The notes beneath the pieces were generated by a model. It was not told where the DNA came from. It made no database searches and worked only from the letters and a program-made list of their open reading frames with translations. Source: Prorocentrum cordatum (lineage: Eukaryota; Sar; Dinophyceae; Prorocentrales; Prorocentraceae). From it: DNA of 64,000 nucleotides. The stretch is from assembly GCA_963575745.1 (NCBI GenBank), contig CAUYUJ010014615.1:1592970-1656969 (forward strand), given 5' to 3'. Shown here piece by piece: positions 54,357 through 64,000 of the stretch. The translations under genes were made by a program, and so were the position numbers. The stretch's first letter is position 1. Every line of letters starts with the position of its first letter.

Positions 54357-54839
54357 GTCGCGGGACGCAGTGCCTCGAAGCGAGAGGAACGCGACCAAAG
54401 ACTCGATCGGGCAGTGACAAATGCGGCCACGCACGAGCTCGCCTGAAACATGGACCCCATCGAGTGAGTGCTGGGCAAGGACATCGACGATGGCGAGGAA
54501 ACACCCACGATGCAGCGCGCAGTGGAAAGGGAGCTCTACCTGCGCAGCGAAGCCATCGACATCCAGATCGCGAAGGGCAACGGCCGCGCCAGGCAAACAA
54601 ATTCGCGCCACGAGGCGGATCGCGGCCGCCTGCAGCGACCAGGGACAGCTAGCGGACGCTGCAAAACACGCGGGGAAGACACGGCTACTTCATCGCGCAT
54701 TCAGAGGCGGCGAGGCTTGCCAGCGACGTCTCGACTGCGTTCCACGGAGACCAACGGCATCAAGACTCAGGCGGACGGCAGCGACGCAAAGGCTGCAATC
54801 AGAAAGCTGGAGAAGGAGAACGAGGGCGAAAGATGCGGC

Positions 54840-55640
54840 CCGAAGCTGGGCGACATCACTCAAGCACAATGGTCAGCACTGCAGAAATGCCACCTCGACC
54901 TAAGCCATCCGTCGGCGCATGCGATGAAGGACGATTCAAGGCGTGCGGCGCGGCGGCAGGGGTGCGGGATAAAGCGGGTAAGCGGGGGTGTTCGACGTGT
55001 CGGGAGCTCAGCAGACCTACTGCGCCGAGCTCCACAAATCTGCAGCAGTCGACGGAGTTCAATGAGAACGCGCTCCTAGAAGAGGCGGAGGTCATGCTCT
55101 CAGACGACGCGCCTCGAGCTTCCTGGCCCTAGTTCCGACAAGCACGGTGCGACCCATCGCAGGCGCAGGACCGCTGAATTGCTTCGCGTAGGGCTGGCCA
55201 TCATGGGCTGGCCCGCCCAAGACGCTCTGCTTTGGCGCGGCGTCGGGCCACGGCGCGAAGGCATCCGCGGAGATCGGCAACTGGAACAACATCCCCACGA
55301 GACCGACTCCAGCGGAGGCTCCGCGCCTCAAGGGCAGGGCGAAACAGCAGCCATCGACTTGTTCTAGAATCACTCCCAGGAGGTAAACCGCGAGACCCCG
55401 ATGACCAGGAAGGACGACCCAGCCATATGGGCGGCCACGTTGGCCAACGCCTGCAACGACAGCAACAGGCACAACGGCTTCGCGCCTGACCAGCGCGTGC
55501 TCGGACTGCCTCCCGCCGCGCCAACACCCCGCGACAATCTCGGCGCAAAACTCAGCGCTTCTCGAGTCGGGATCACGACGGGCAGAGCAGACACGTGCAG
55601 CTGTAGATCGATCGCTCTTCGAACTGGCCAGCGGCGACAC
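54840..55640 (+). pseudogene. Copia-2 pre-integrase and integrase
   Basis: SALQKCHLDLSHPSAHAMK is a pre-integrase histidine motif. CSTCRELSRPTAPSS supplies the cysteines. Then IRGDRQLEQHPHETDSS and WAATLANACNDSNRHNGFAP, DQRVLGLPPAAPTP match the end of an integrase core. The first catalytic Asp region is not readable. Confidence 0.65.
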
Positions 55641-55657
55641 AGAGCGACGGGCTGCTC

Positions 55658-55985
55658 TTGGGCGGGTTCGGCCAAGCGACATCTCCCCCCACCAGGGCCC
55701 CCGGGCTTCTACGAGCGAGCGGTGAACCAAATCAAATCGCAACGACTGCAGGGAGCTCGGCTGGCGAGGACCTGCCATCATCCTGGCCAGAGAAGGACAC
55801 GCAAGACTACTGGCGTCTTATCGTGGGAGTGCCAGTACTGATCGCGCCAGAGCAACTCAAGGACGCCAGCAAGGCCGAGTCGGAGGTGATCGTGAACGAG
55901 GACCTGGTGAAACAACTAGGTCACTGGAGAGGTGGTTCCACTATGCAGCGCGCATGTGGAAGAACGGGGACCACCACGTAACCCA
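55658..55985 (+). pseudogene. Copia-2 post-integrase domain
   Basis: HHPGQRRTRKTTGVLSWECQ in one frame and APEQLKDASKAESEVIVNED in another match the W-x-G-P...EQLR-x-A-s-x-EE region that follows integrase in related elements. Confidence 0.5.
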
Positions 55986-56867
55986 GTCGGCGACAAGAGT
56001 GGCGGAGCCAACGAGGACGCCCACGCGGGAAACAGCATGCCATTACCGACGCCGCCGCTGAGAGCACTGGCGCCCCGAAGCCAGGAGGCAAAGCCTGGGC
56101 CTCGACACAAGGACCCCGCTATCAGCGAGATACCCAAGGAGCAGGTGCACGACTAACCATGTGTTCCCGAACTTCCAGGTCCGCACAACCGGGGCAACCG
56201 AGCGCACCGACGCCAACTCCAGCGGAGGAGGCACGACGCTATCAGAAACGACTAGTCGTTGAGGACCTCGACCTGGATCGACAGCACACTAACCAGCGCA
56301 AGGAGCTGAAGGGTAGAAGGTGCGAGTCGCAACGCGCCGCCATGGATGATGCGAAAAATCAAAACGACCTCGCCCTCTACGTCAGGAGCCAAACCCGCGG
56401 CGCGTTCCTTGACGAGCAGGCAGGCCAGGAGCATACAACAATTGGCCAAGGAGGGCAAGGACCTAGTTGCCGAGCGGGGCGCGGCGTTCGAAGCATCCAG
56501 CCAGACCGAAATGGAGAAGCGGACCAAGTACCACTCGGAATGTTTCCCACCAAACGAGGGTCTCAGGAAGATCGGCCCATCGAGGCGCCACCTATGCATG
56601 AACTCCACGCGGACAAGAACGAGGCTACGCGCGGCAGCAAATCGTATGAAGACCACCCTTTACAGGCCAAGACCAAGAACATCGTGCCAGGATGTTACAT
56701 GGACAAGCAGCTCCTAGCAGGCGAGTTGAAGACAATTGCTCCCACGCTGACGGACGCAGCGACGGCCGTTATCGTGCAGGAGGCGGCCACCGATCCAGCC
56801 TGGACACCCGAACAAGGAAAAGTCGATCCAGCCTTCAATAGGGGCGTTACCTGGACGAGACACGGCG

Positions 56868-57205
56868 CATGCCCTTCAAGGCCCCGCATTGCGGACTCCC
56901 TGCGGTCTCCGAGCTGGGATGGCCATACATCCCCGAAGGCGAGATCTTGAAGGCTATGAAGGGCAGATGCCGACTCAATGATGCAGCGTTGCTATGGCTC
57001 ATGGCACGACGAGCATCGCGACATGATCTGTGTCACTACAAGGAGCTACGCGATCCAAGCTAGCCCCAGCATTCTGCACCTGCATGAACGAGTCTGGCAA
57101 GGTGATCGGGCTCATCGGCACACATGTGGATGACGACCCGCTTGATGGATCCGTGGAGTTCTTCGAGAACCAATTTGCAGCGAGGTGCCTCGGCGGCGCG
57201 GCGAG
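56868..57205 (+). pseudogene. Copia-2 reverse transcriptase fragment
   Basis: GWPYIPEGEILKAMKGRCRL and NDAALLWLMARRAS in one frame, then LAPAFCTCMNESGKVIGLIG and THVDDDPLDGSVEFFENQF in the next. The HVDD catalytic pair (57117-57140) is kept. The sequence stops after FAARCL. Confidence 0.75.
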
Positions 57206-57466
57206 GGGGGACGCGAAAGGGGGCATTCCTTTTTAGAAGGCGCGAGACTGCTCTGAGGCTCCCCTGCCTTCTGGGAAGCCCTGCAGCTTCGGAGAAGGCT
57301 CGGACGGCTGGAAGACTTCTGAGCCTTTTTAGAAGATCCGCTCCCCCTGCGTTTCCCCCTCGGAGCGCCGCCGATACATGCACCCATGGTGCTACCACAA
57401 GGAACGCGGTTAGAACAAGGGGCTTTGTTGGCCTCGGCCACCACGGATCGGTCCCCCTACCTGGAT

Positions 57467-57985
57467 CTAAGGAACGGCCCGACAACCAGAACCCCTCCTG
57501 CACGACAACCAGACCCCCTCCTGAACCCGAAATGGTCCTGAATTCACTGTCTTGGCCGTAGGACCCTCACGGACGAGCTGCTTGATGATCGTTGAAGACT
57601 TAACGACCTGTCCCTCGACTCGCGCTGGCACGGCAACGATGTGCTCCAACTTCCCCCCAAAGATCTGTGGGTTCACCTGGATTTGCCAACATGTACTTGG
57701 ATCCACGTTAACAAATGTGCATCTAACCTGGTGAACATATCCGGCTTGATCCCCCAAAGTCGATCGGCGAAAAGCCGTCAAACCCTCAGGCGGAGAGAGG
57801 GGACCAAGAAAGGCATCAACAGAAACTTTTGGCCGTCCGCGCGAGTTTCGATCCAAGGAATCCGCGCGGACCACAAAACGCTTTTGATTATGCCATTCTT
57901 GTTTTCCGAGGATCGCGCACGGCCAGAGGAGCAGGGCGCCCCCGCACCCTCCGCGGCGGGGCAATCCTTCCCCTGCGCAGGGCAC
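57467..57985 (-). CDS. 172-codon ORF, unrecognised
   Basis: Protein-like throughout: NQKRFVVRADSLDRNSRGRP, KVSVDAFLGPLSPPEGL, RCTFVNVDPSTCWQIQVNPQ, IFGGKLEHIVAVPARVEGQ and SSTIIKQLVREGPTAKTV. It ends in a short duplicated segment caused by a ~22-bp tandem repeat (AACCAGACCCCCTCCTG) at 57480-57530. The N-terminal 20 residues are low complexity, so the true start or an acceptor may lie near 57920. It is just right of copia-2 but resembles none of its domains. Confidence 0.45.
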   Translation of the reverse strand: MPCAGEGLPRRGGCGGALLLWPCAILGKQEWHNQKRFVVRADSLDRNSRGRPKVSVDAFLGPLSPPEGLTAFRRSTLGDQAGYVHQVRCTFVNVDPSTCWQIQVNPQIFGGKLEHIVAVPARVEGQVVKSSTIIKQLVREGPTAKTVNSGPFRVQEGVWLSCRRGSGCRAVP

Positions 57986-58104
57986 GCCCCGGGCAGAGAC
58001 CAGCGGAGGCCGACGTGGGCCACGGGGTTGTCGTCGCCGTCGTCTGGCGGCGGTGGGGAGCGTCGGGACGGCTCGGCGTGGGGGAGGCCAGAGGTGCGGA
58101 CGGC

Positions 58105-58215
58105 GGGGTGCGAGGGTGCGAGGCGGTCAGGCGCTGGTCAAAAGGAGCGCCGTCCGCGGACGCCAGGGTGCACGAGGCGGTCAGGCGCCGGTCCAAAGGA
58201 GCGGTGGGCTGCACT
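58105..58215 (+). repeat. ~48-bp tandem duplication
   Basis: GAGGCGGTCAGGCGCTGGTC with AAAGGAGCG occurs twice in tandem. Confidence 0.75.
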
Positions 58216-58529
58216 GGAAGCTAATGCACGCACGAAGCGAAAGAGCAAGAGGCGAGAGCGGAGACAAGGCGGAGCCCGATCATACCTTGAAGGCCGGCCG
58301 AGGAGTGCCAGGAGGGCGTCCAGCTGCGAACGAGCAGCGGGTCACCTGCCACAGGTGAAATCCTTGAAGGAGCGAGGTCAGAGGAGAAACAGGGACCGCC
58401 ACCACCGAAAACCCATCACGGAGGAGGGCGACCCCTTCGATGGGTCTTTGATGGCGGTGGTCCGTGTTCTCCTCTGAGTAAGAGCGCCCTTCGGGTTAAA
58501 GCGATCGGTGGGGGGAGCGTGCGAAGCAG

Positions 58530-58640
58530 CTCGGGCAGCTGATTTGCCCGGCGCTGGTCGGCGCCGGTGTATCAAAGAAAAGCGCCCAACGGCGGGGCCG
58601 AAACTGGCTGCTTGTATTACGTTGCGCCCATCGTACTCAA
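58530..58640 (+). repeat. Dispersed ~110-bp module, copy 2
   Basis: AGCTGATTTGCCCGGCGC, GTCGGCGCCGG, then GGGGCCGAAACTGGCTGC, aligned with the module at 14480-14610. Confidence 0.55.
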
Positions 58641-58799
58641 GGAACACATCCCAAAAAAAATTTCGAGCACCCGGAAACGTGTCGAAAGAGTGTCGAAACA
58701 GTGCCTCCCAGAGCCCGACGCGCGAAAACCCTTGAGTTTCGGTACCTTTGTTCTGGTGCTCGAAATTCCTTTCTGGTAGTCAAGGCTAAATAGGTTGGA

Positions 58800-59220
58800 A
58801 CATCAGAATGCGTGCCGCAGATTTCGTGCTTCCCCATTCCGCAGCCCCCCCCCTCCGTCCGGCCAGAGCCCTGGCGGGAGCAGGCCTCGGACCCCGGGGG
58901 CCTTCCCCGGGACGAGCTCTTCGCCCCGGCCCGCTCGCTGGCGGCCCCGCGTGCCTGGGGAGGGCCCCCTGCTGCCAGGGCCCTGCCGTCGTGCTGGACA
59001 CGCGCGTCGCCCCAGACGGGGCGCCGCCTCGAGGCTGGTGCTGCCCTGAGGGGCTGGAGCTGCGCGTGCGGCGCCACAAGCTCCAAAGCCCGTGCGGCCA
59101 GGCATGTGCCACCTCCCCTCGAGGCCCACCTCCCAGCGGACACCGCCCTCCAGGCGCGGTGCCCCCTGGCGAGTTTCGAAAAGAGAAGACTCTGCGCATG
59201 CGCCGCCTGCCTTGTTAGCA
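58800..59220. other. GC-rich stretch, no gene chosen
   Basis: Frames up to 227 codons are open on both strands because of high GC. None shows a motif. Confidence 0.4.
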
Positions 59221-59375
59221 TCGAGTCGAGAAATCGGATCGGATCGATCGGGCTGCACGGAGTAGGCATAGCAACACCATGCAAGCATCGGGCCGCATCG
59301 TGTCGTCGGGACATCGGCATCGACTCGGATCAGGCCGGCCAAGGCCGATATCGAATCAGATCGATCGTACCGAGA
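59220..59375 (+). repeat. ATCGGATCGG low-complexity block 1
   Basis: GAAATCGGATCGGATCGATC and related pieces. Similar blocks lie at 61090-61190, 61680-61890 and 62170-62350. Confidence 0.7.
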
Positions 59376-59589
59376 TGAGGCACACGTGCTGGCCCTTCCT
59401 CTGGCTCCAGATACGGGCAGATTGATGCCACACGTGAGCCAGGCGTCCATCATCGCTCTGTCGTGGCGCCCCCTGGAGAAAGACATCTCTCCGACTCAGC
59501 CCGCGGAGCGGCACGCGCAGAGATCATCGGCCCACTTGTGGACGACATACTCACACAAGCCAACAAGAACCTCAAACAGTGATACATTG

Positions 59590-59840
59590 TACTGTGGAGG
59601 TGGGAACTGTGCGGTGAGAGTTATGTTGTGCGAACTGTTTGGTGTAAGCTATGTGGGGTAAGCTTGATGGTGTAGGATATCAATTAGTACAAGATATGTG
59701 GTGTAATCTATGCTGTGGAAGCTAGATGGTGCAAACTATGTCTTGCAGGTTACGTATACGCGGTGTAAGCTATGTATTCAGAGCTATGTTGTGTAAGCAA
59801 TGCGGTGTGATCTGTGCGGTGTTACATGACAGTGTTGTGG
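59590..59840 (+). repeat. Degenerate GTGTAAGCTATGTGG repeats
   Basis: About 14 imperfect 15-17 bp units (GGTGTAAGCTATGTATTC, TTGTGTAAGCAATGCGG). Confidence 0.75.
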
Positions 59841-60935
59841 GCTCCCAGAACACCCACGAGCTAGCGCGGGCGCCAACGTGGCCTCGGGACACCCACCCAA
59901 CGCACGGGGCGACAACGACGCGCCCACGAGCGACCGCAGGCGACAACGTGGCGAAAACCCAAGACACCCATCCAATTGATCAGTAAAAGAGGTCATAACC
60001 CCTAAGAGCAAGCACTGTTTGGGTAAAAAGGCGTGGGTCGCGCGTTCTTAAGACAGCGGCGCGAGAACATGTCGGCAGCTTGGTCCACTCAAGGCCACCC
60101 AACTCTGCCCATGCACAATGCAATGTCATCTTCAAGCTCCCTTGCGCGGCCTCCAGTGGACAAGGGCGCTCCTCCAGCCAAGGCCGCGACGCGCGAAGCG
60201 TGGTCACCTTTGTGCCCGTCTGGGGGCGACCTGGTGCGCGATGCCGCAGAAAACAAAAACAGGAGCTGCTCGGCTGCGCTGGGCGGGCGCCTGGAAACGA
60301 CCAGTAGGGCGCCTCCTGAAACTCGTTCATCGGGGCCTCGGTACGCCCGTTTAGTGCGAAGCAGAAAGAAAGAGGCGAGATGTTCAGAACGAACGTATGT
60401 AAGCGCCAGCGTGCGTTGTCCACAGAAGCCCTTCAATGCGATGCGGGCAGCGTAATGCGGGTCGACACAAGCTGCGACCATCGGCAGAGAAGAACGGATG
60501 AATAGAAGACAAATAAGAATGCATATACAAAAATTGCTGGAGCTCGGCGCTGGCACGCAGAGCGCGCCAGGGGCGGCGCCAGAAGCGCCGCCAGGGAGGG
60601 CCCACGCCGATCCAAGAATCCGCGCAAAGCTCCGAACATTTACAGGTTTAGTAATTCTCTTCACCGGGTGAACACATCCTGCGCTAGCACATTGGAACCG
60701 CGCGTATCTACGCTAAGGTATGTGGACCCTGTCCACTGGGGCTTCGCAGAAACGCCACAGGACAACGTATGATAAATAAATTCCTGGCTGGTTCTCTGGG
60801 CGACAGGTGCCCCAACACATACACATACACTGTGCTTTGGCGGCCATTTGCCACTACGTGGTGGACCTGCATGACACAGCGTCGAGGACACATGTCCGGC
60901 CCCGAGCACACATCCTGAGAATCATCGAACTGGCT
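59841..60935. other. No gene recognised
   Basis: Includes a few CGACAACGTGG duplications at 59870-59950. Both strands have open frames of 80-190 codons without recognisable domains. Confidence 0.45.
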
Positions 60936-61350
60936 GGGCCGCTGAAGGGGCGCCCCGCGGCGGTGGGCGACCGCGCGCCCCCCGCCGCGTGATCGAGCGA
61001 GGAGGCCCTGCGTGATCGCGCCTGCCTGCGAAGATGAAGCGCAGCGTGAGCTCGGCCGCGACAGGGAACCCAACGGCCCCATGCGAGCGTCGATCCGCAT
61101 CGGATCGCCGGAATATTGAAATCGAATCGGATCGGGCCGGTCGGAATCGATCTTACATCGGATCGTTCGGATCGAAATGAACCCTGAGGACGGAGCGGGA
61201 AGAGGCGAAGCGCACTGACGCTGCCTCGCTGCCAGGCCGGCCCAGTCGTTGAAGGGGCGCCGCGCGGCTGTGGGGCGCCCTGACGCGCGATCGGGCGACG
61301 GCCCTGCGCGGGAGGGCCCGGCTGCGAGGATGAAGCCCCCCGTGAGCTCG
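60935..61350 (+). repeat. Two diverged ~130-bp copies, ~280 bp apart
   Basis: TGAAGGGGCGCC...CGAAGATGAAGCGC...GTGAGCTCGG at 60950-61060 recurs as TTGAAGGGGCGCC...CGAGGATGAAGCCC...GTGAGCTCGG at 61250-61350. A GATCGG block lies between. Confidence 0.65.
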
Positions 61351-61679
61351 GGGCAAGAGCGATCGGCTGCACCGCTATTTTCGGCCTCTGGGGGCCCTCA
61401 CTAGAGCCCGAGGGCGTCAACAAAACATCTCGGGACGAAACGACGGCCCAAGCTGGAACTCGCTTTGAAAACTAAGACATCGGATGGCTGAGTTTACGAA
61501 AGGGGGGCAGTAAAGGGCGGGTGAGCTAATCAGCGCCAATGTATCGTGTAAGGCGCGCGGCGGCGAGGTCGCAACAAGCCAGATGCCGCCTGCTGCGGAT
61601 TTCCCAACCTGGCCTTTCTCACCCCCCCCATTTTCTCAGACCCGACAAGAGCGATCAATTTATGTTGCCTAGCACCCTC

Positions 61680-62350
61680 AGGCCTGAGATGGATCGCATC
61701 ACGAAATCGGATCCCCGCGCTTGGCTCCCGCTGGTCCGGGCCGATGCCGTGGAATCGAACCGAACCTGGTACCGGTCCCGCTTGTCCCGACCGATCGACC
61801 AATGCCGTGGATCGGAATCGCGGCCCCACCTGGCGAACCAAATTGCATCGGATCGCAGGCGGCCCTGGGGGGACTCCTCGACCGCCCGAGAGGATCGCGT
61901 GGATCTCGGGAGGCACGAGGTGCGGTAGGACGCCGCGGTCTGGGCTCACGATCGCGGCTTCGGCTAAACTCGCGCCTGGGCGCAGCCCACGATCATGCCG
62001 TAATGCCTGGAGATTGTCTCTTGATTCGCCAAGGATCTGAAACGTATGAAATAATATCTGCCACCGCTTAAGCTGATACCCAATCGGTGGAGGCGGGCGA
62101 GGAGGGGTGAAGGACATGACGATCTGAGCCTCCTAAAACCTTCCTAGGCACAATCAAGCCTGAGATGGATTGAACCGCGAAATCGGATCGGATCGGAAAC
62201 ACCTCGAATCGCGCCGGAATCGGTGCAGAGTCAGATTGGGATTGGATCGCTCGGGATCAAGAATCAGGCTCGGTCACTGCAGGATGGAAATCGCGTCGGA
62301 TCGGATCAGAATCGGAATGTAAGTTTGGTGATCGGATCGGATCGGATAGA
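61680..62350 (+). repeat. ATCGGATCGG low-complexity blocks
   Basis: Scattered CGAAATCGGATCGGATCGG and GGAATCGG pieces. A 195-codon minus-strand frame crosses this stretch but has no domain and is not called. Confidence 0.6.
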
Positions 62351-62639
62351 ACCGCTAGCAACCCTGACAGTGCCAACCATTTCGTCGAGCGGGACACAGC
62401 CGTGGTGATGGGGGGCGGGCGGGTGGGTGGGTGGGGCGAGGGGGGGGGGGGGGCAAACGAGTACAAAAGTTGACATGATGACTCACCTGGTCCGACTGCG
62501 GGGGTGCTGGATCTGGCCCAGCTACCTCGGTGCACCCTCGGGCCATCTGGGGAGGCAAGGCGCGCGATGGCGCAAGCGCCGTGCTGCGGCATTGCAGGGC
62601 ACCATGGGGGCCGTCGCCCTCCGCTGCCTCCTCGTTCCT

Positions 62640-62900
62640 CCACGCCCGCCTCCTCCGCCTCCTCGACGTCCTCCATCGTTTTGCCCCATTCTCTCCTCGC
62701 TTCTCATCCTCATTTTCCCTCCTCCTCCTCCTCCTTCTTCTCCTCCTCCTTCTCCTCCTCCTCCCCCTCCTCTCCCTCCTCATTCTCTTATCCGCATTCC
62801 CGCCTCCCGGCCTCCTCCAATCATTCACATCCCCAATCGCTGCTTCTCCAAAACCGTCCCCATCCTCTGTTCTATTCTCCTCCTCTTCCCCGTCCCCCCC
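62640..62900 (+). repeat. CTCCTC pyrimidine tract
   Basis: CCTCCTCCTCCTCCTTCTCC runs. On minus it yields arginine-rich frames that I do not call. Confidence 0.85.
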
Positions 62901-62936
62901 CGTGCTCGTCCGCTTCCGTCTCGTTAACCCCTTGCT

Positions 62937-62993
62937 GCGGATAATAAACCCTAAGGGATAATAAAGTTCGGGGTTTTCGGGGGGATAATAAAA
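62937..62993 (+). repeat. GGATAATAAA motif cluster
   Basis: CGGATAATAAACCC, GGGATAATAAAGTT and GGGATAATAAAAGT within 57 bp. The reverse complement ACTTTATTATCC occurs at 63723-63734. Confidence 0.8.
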
Positions 62994-63074
62994 GTTGCCC
63001 GCCAGAGCCAGCATAAAGAGATATCAAAAGGAACAAGCCAAAGATATCTTGAGAATCCTTGGTCTTTGGTCCTC

Positions 63075-63155
63075 TATGAGACATCCTCAACAATGATTTG
63101 TCTCGGTTGAGACATCCTCAACGAATTGCTTGATTCGCTTGAGACATCCTCGAAA
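63075..63155 (+). repeat. GAGACATCCTC cluster without attached arrays
   Basis: Three units about 32-34 bp apart, each preceded by a variant of TTCGCTT or CGGTT. This is the same core as in the composite elements. Confidence 0.8.
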
Positions 63156-63179
63156 TAGTTGTCAAGTTCAGGGGGCCAG

Positions 63180-63545
63180 GGAGACAAGAAGAAAAATAAT
63201 TAGAAAGAGAAATATGAAGAAAGAAGAAAAGGAAGAGGAGAAGGATTTGAAGGAGGAAGAGCAGGAGAAGCAGAGAAGGAGGTAGAAGCAAACATCCAAA
63301 GTTGAAAACTTATTAGATTAAACGTGTAAACGCTTAATGCTTAATGAAAATTAAAATTTTCATCTGATCGTGTAGGGTAGCTCATGTGCTTAGTTTTCCC
63401 AGGATGAGCAACCCCAGCGATAAACAAGTTCAGGGCGCCAGAGGGAGGAGGAGGAAGAACGACAGAGAGAGAGAGAGAGACAGAGAGAGAGAGAGAAACA
63501 GAAAGCAACACAAAGAAAAAGAGAGAAAGAGAGAAACATACATCA
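63180..63545 (+). repeat. Purine-rich GA tracts around an AT-rich patch
   Basis: GAAGAAAGAAGAAAAGGAAG (63190-63290) and GAGAGAGAGAGAGACAGAG (63465-63540) flank an unusually AT-rich 63300-63370. Confidence 0.75.
63344..63363. other. AT-rich palindrome
   Basis: ATGAAAATT, AA, AATTTTCAT: a perfect 9-bp inverted repeat with a 2-nt centre. Confidence 0.75.
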
Positions 63546-63754
63546 ACACAAAGAAAACACGTGTTCGCTTCGCTTGATGTTGTTATCTCAACATGAGAAG
63601 GAAGTAACCTCGATGGCGAACTTTCCCAATGATAATGCAGTTCGGCCTCCGCGCCCCCGCGCCCCCGACCAAACTCTTATTGGTCGACGATAAAAAAAAC
63701 TCGACCGACTTAAGGGGGGGGGTACTTTATTATCCTGGGCATGTGGTTATATAC

Positions 63755-63990
63755 TTCCTTTTCCTCATCTGTCCTCCTCCGTCCTCCACCTCTACTCCTT
63801 CCCTCTCCTCCAACCCCTCGCCCTCCTCCCTCCAGCCCCTCCTTCCTCCTCCTCTTTCATTTCCCCCCTTTCCTCCCGCCTCTTCCCCTTTCCACTCCCC
63901 CGCCTCCCCACACTTCCCCCTCCCCCACCTCCTTTCCCATCCTCCCTTTCCTCCTCGTCCACAGTTTCCTTATGTTCCCTCCTCCTGGAC
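63755..63990 (+). repeat. Pyrimidine-rich tract at window end
   Basis: CCCTCCTCC/CTTTCCTCC runs to the window edge. Nothing coding is supported. Confidence 0.8.
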
Positions 63991-64000
63991 ATTATCCCTC

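Larger units (their letters stand above)
53150..57205 (+). mobile_element. Copia-2: second degenerate copia element, 3' truncated
   Basis: Left to right: a gag-like region, a pre-integrase zinc motif, integrase, the post-integrase domain and reverse transcriptase, in copia order. Almost every block is in a different frame. It ends inside RT, with no RNase H and no terminal repeats found. It abuts the LINE at 53.13 kb in opposite orientation. Confidence 0.75.

Noticed and set aside
60000-60070. Possible tRNA around the GTTCTTAAGACAGCGGCGC stretch
   Set aside because: No D-arm consensus, and no T-arm sequence at the expected spacing.
61530-62117. 195-codon minus-strand ORF
   Set aside because: It crosses GATCGG low-complexity blocks, has no motif, and overlaps equally open plus-strand frames.

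Overview
The window looks like nuclear DNA of a dinoflagellate, possibly a Prorocentrum- or Symbiodinium-type species. This is inference from several signs: very GC-rich sequence, exons set in long tandem-repeat deserts, introns with GC-AG as well as GT-AG ends, and degenerate copia and LINE retroelements whose proteins I recall as typical of dinoflagellates. I found no rRNA, no complete tRNA, no CRISPR array and no bacterial-style operon. A 100-N scaffold gap lies at 1730-1829.

Layout. (1) 1-8.8 kb, minus strand: a nine-exon gene whose phases match at all eight splice junctions. It encodes a protein of more than 740 residues with hAT-transposase-like features and runs off the left edge. Its 5-kb sixth intron holds GC-rich arrays, the gap, a composite repeat and an opposite-strand fragment of another transposase-like gene. 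(2) 9-12.3 kb and 21.2-25 kb: copies of a composite repeat. Each copy has a 24-bp array, a 16-bp array, a cluster of GAGACATCCTC units and a fixed tail. (3) 11.9-21.1 kb: minisatellites, GAC-rich tracts, and a 2.2-kb structure in which a ~140-bp higher-order array sits between inverted arms. (4) 25.3-33 kb: minus-strand candidate exons. The best set includes a 42-nt intron that is mostly inverted repeat. (5) 34.35-40.9 kb: a degenerate copia retrotransposon (minus) with about 90-bp terminal repeats, inserted among CCCAAGA-type repeats. (6) 41.4-49.5 kb: a PPR-like exon, a tRNA-like head, ATC microsatellites, a LINE ORF1-like reading frame, and an inverted second copy of the GGCTGA/73-bp repeat element. 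(7) 50-51.2 kb: an 89-bp satellite. (8) 51.5-57.2 kb: a LINE (minus) abutting a second degenerate copia element (plus). (9) 57.4-64 kb: one plausible minus-strand ORF, then GATCGG-rich, pyrimidine-rich and purine-rich repeats.

How the parts fit together: host-type coding sequence is a small fraction of the window. The rest is retroelement remains and repeat families whose members recur across the window, often inside introns. Both copia elements carry frameshifts. Copia-1 and the LINE have also lost reverse transcriptase catalytic residues, and copia-2 lacks its 3' end, so mobility would need outside enzymes. The nine-exon gene is the only long coding unit I could assemble with no stop and with consistent splicing.
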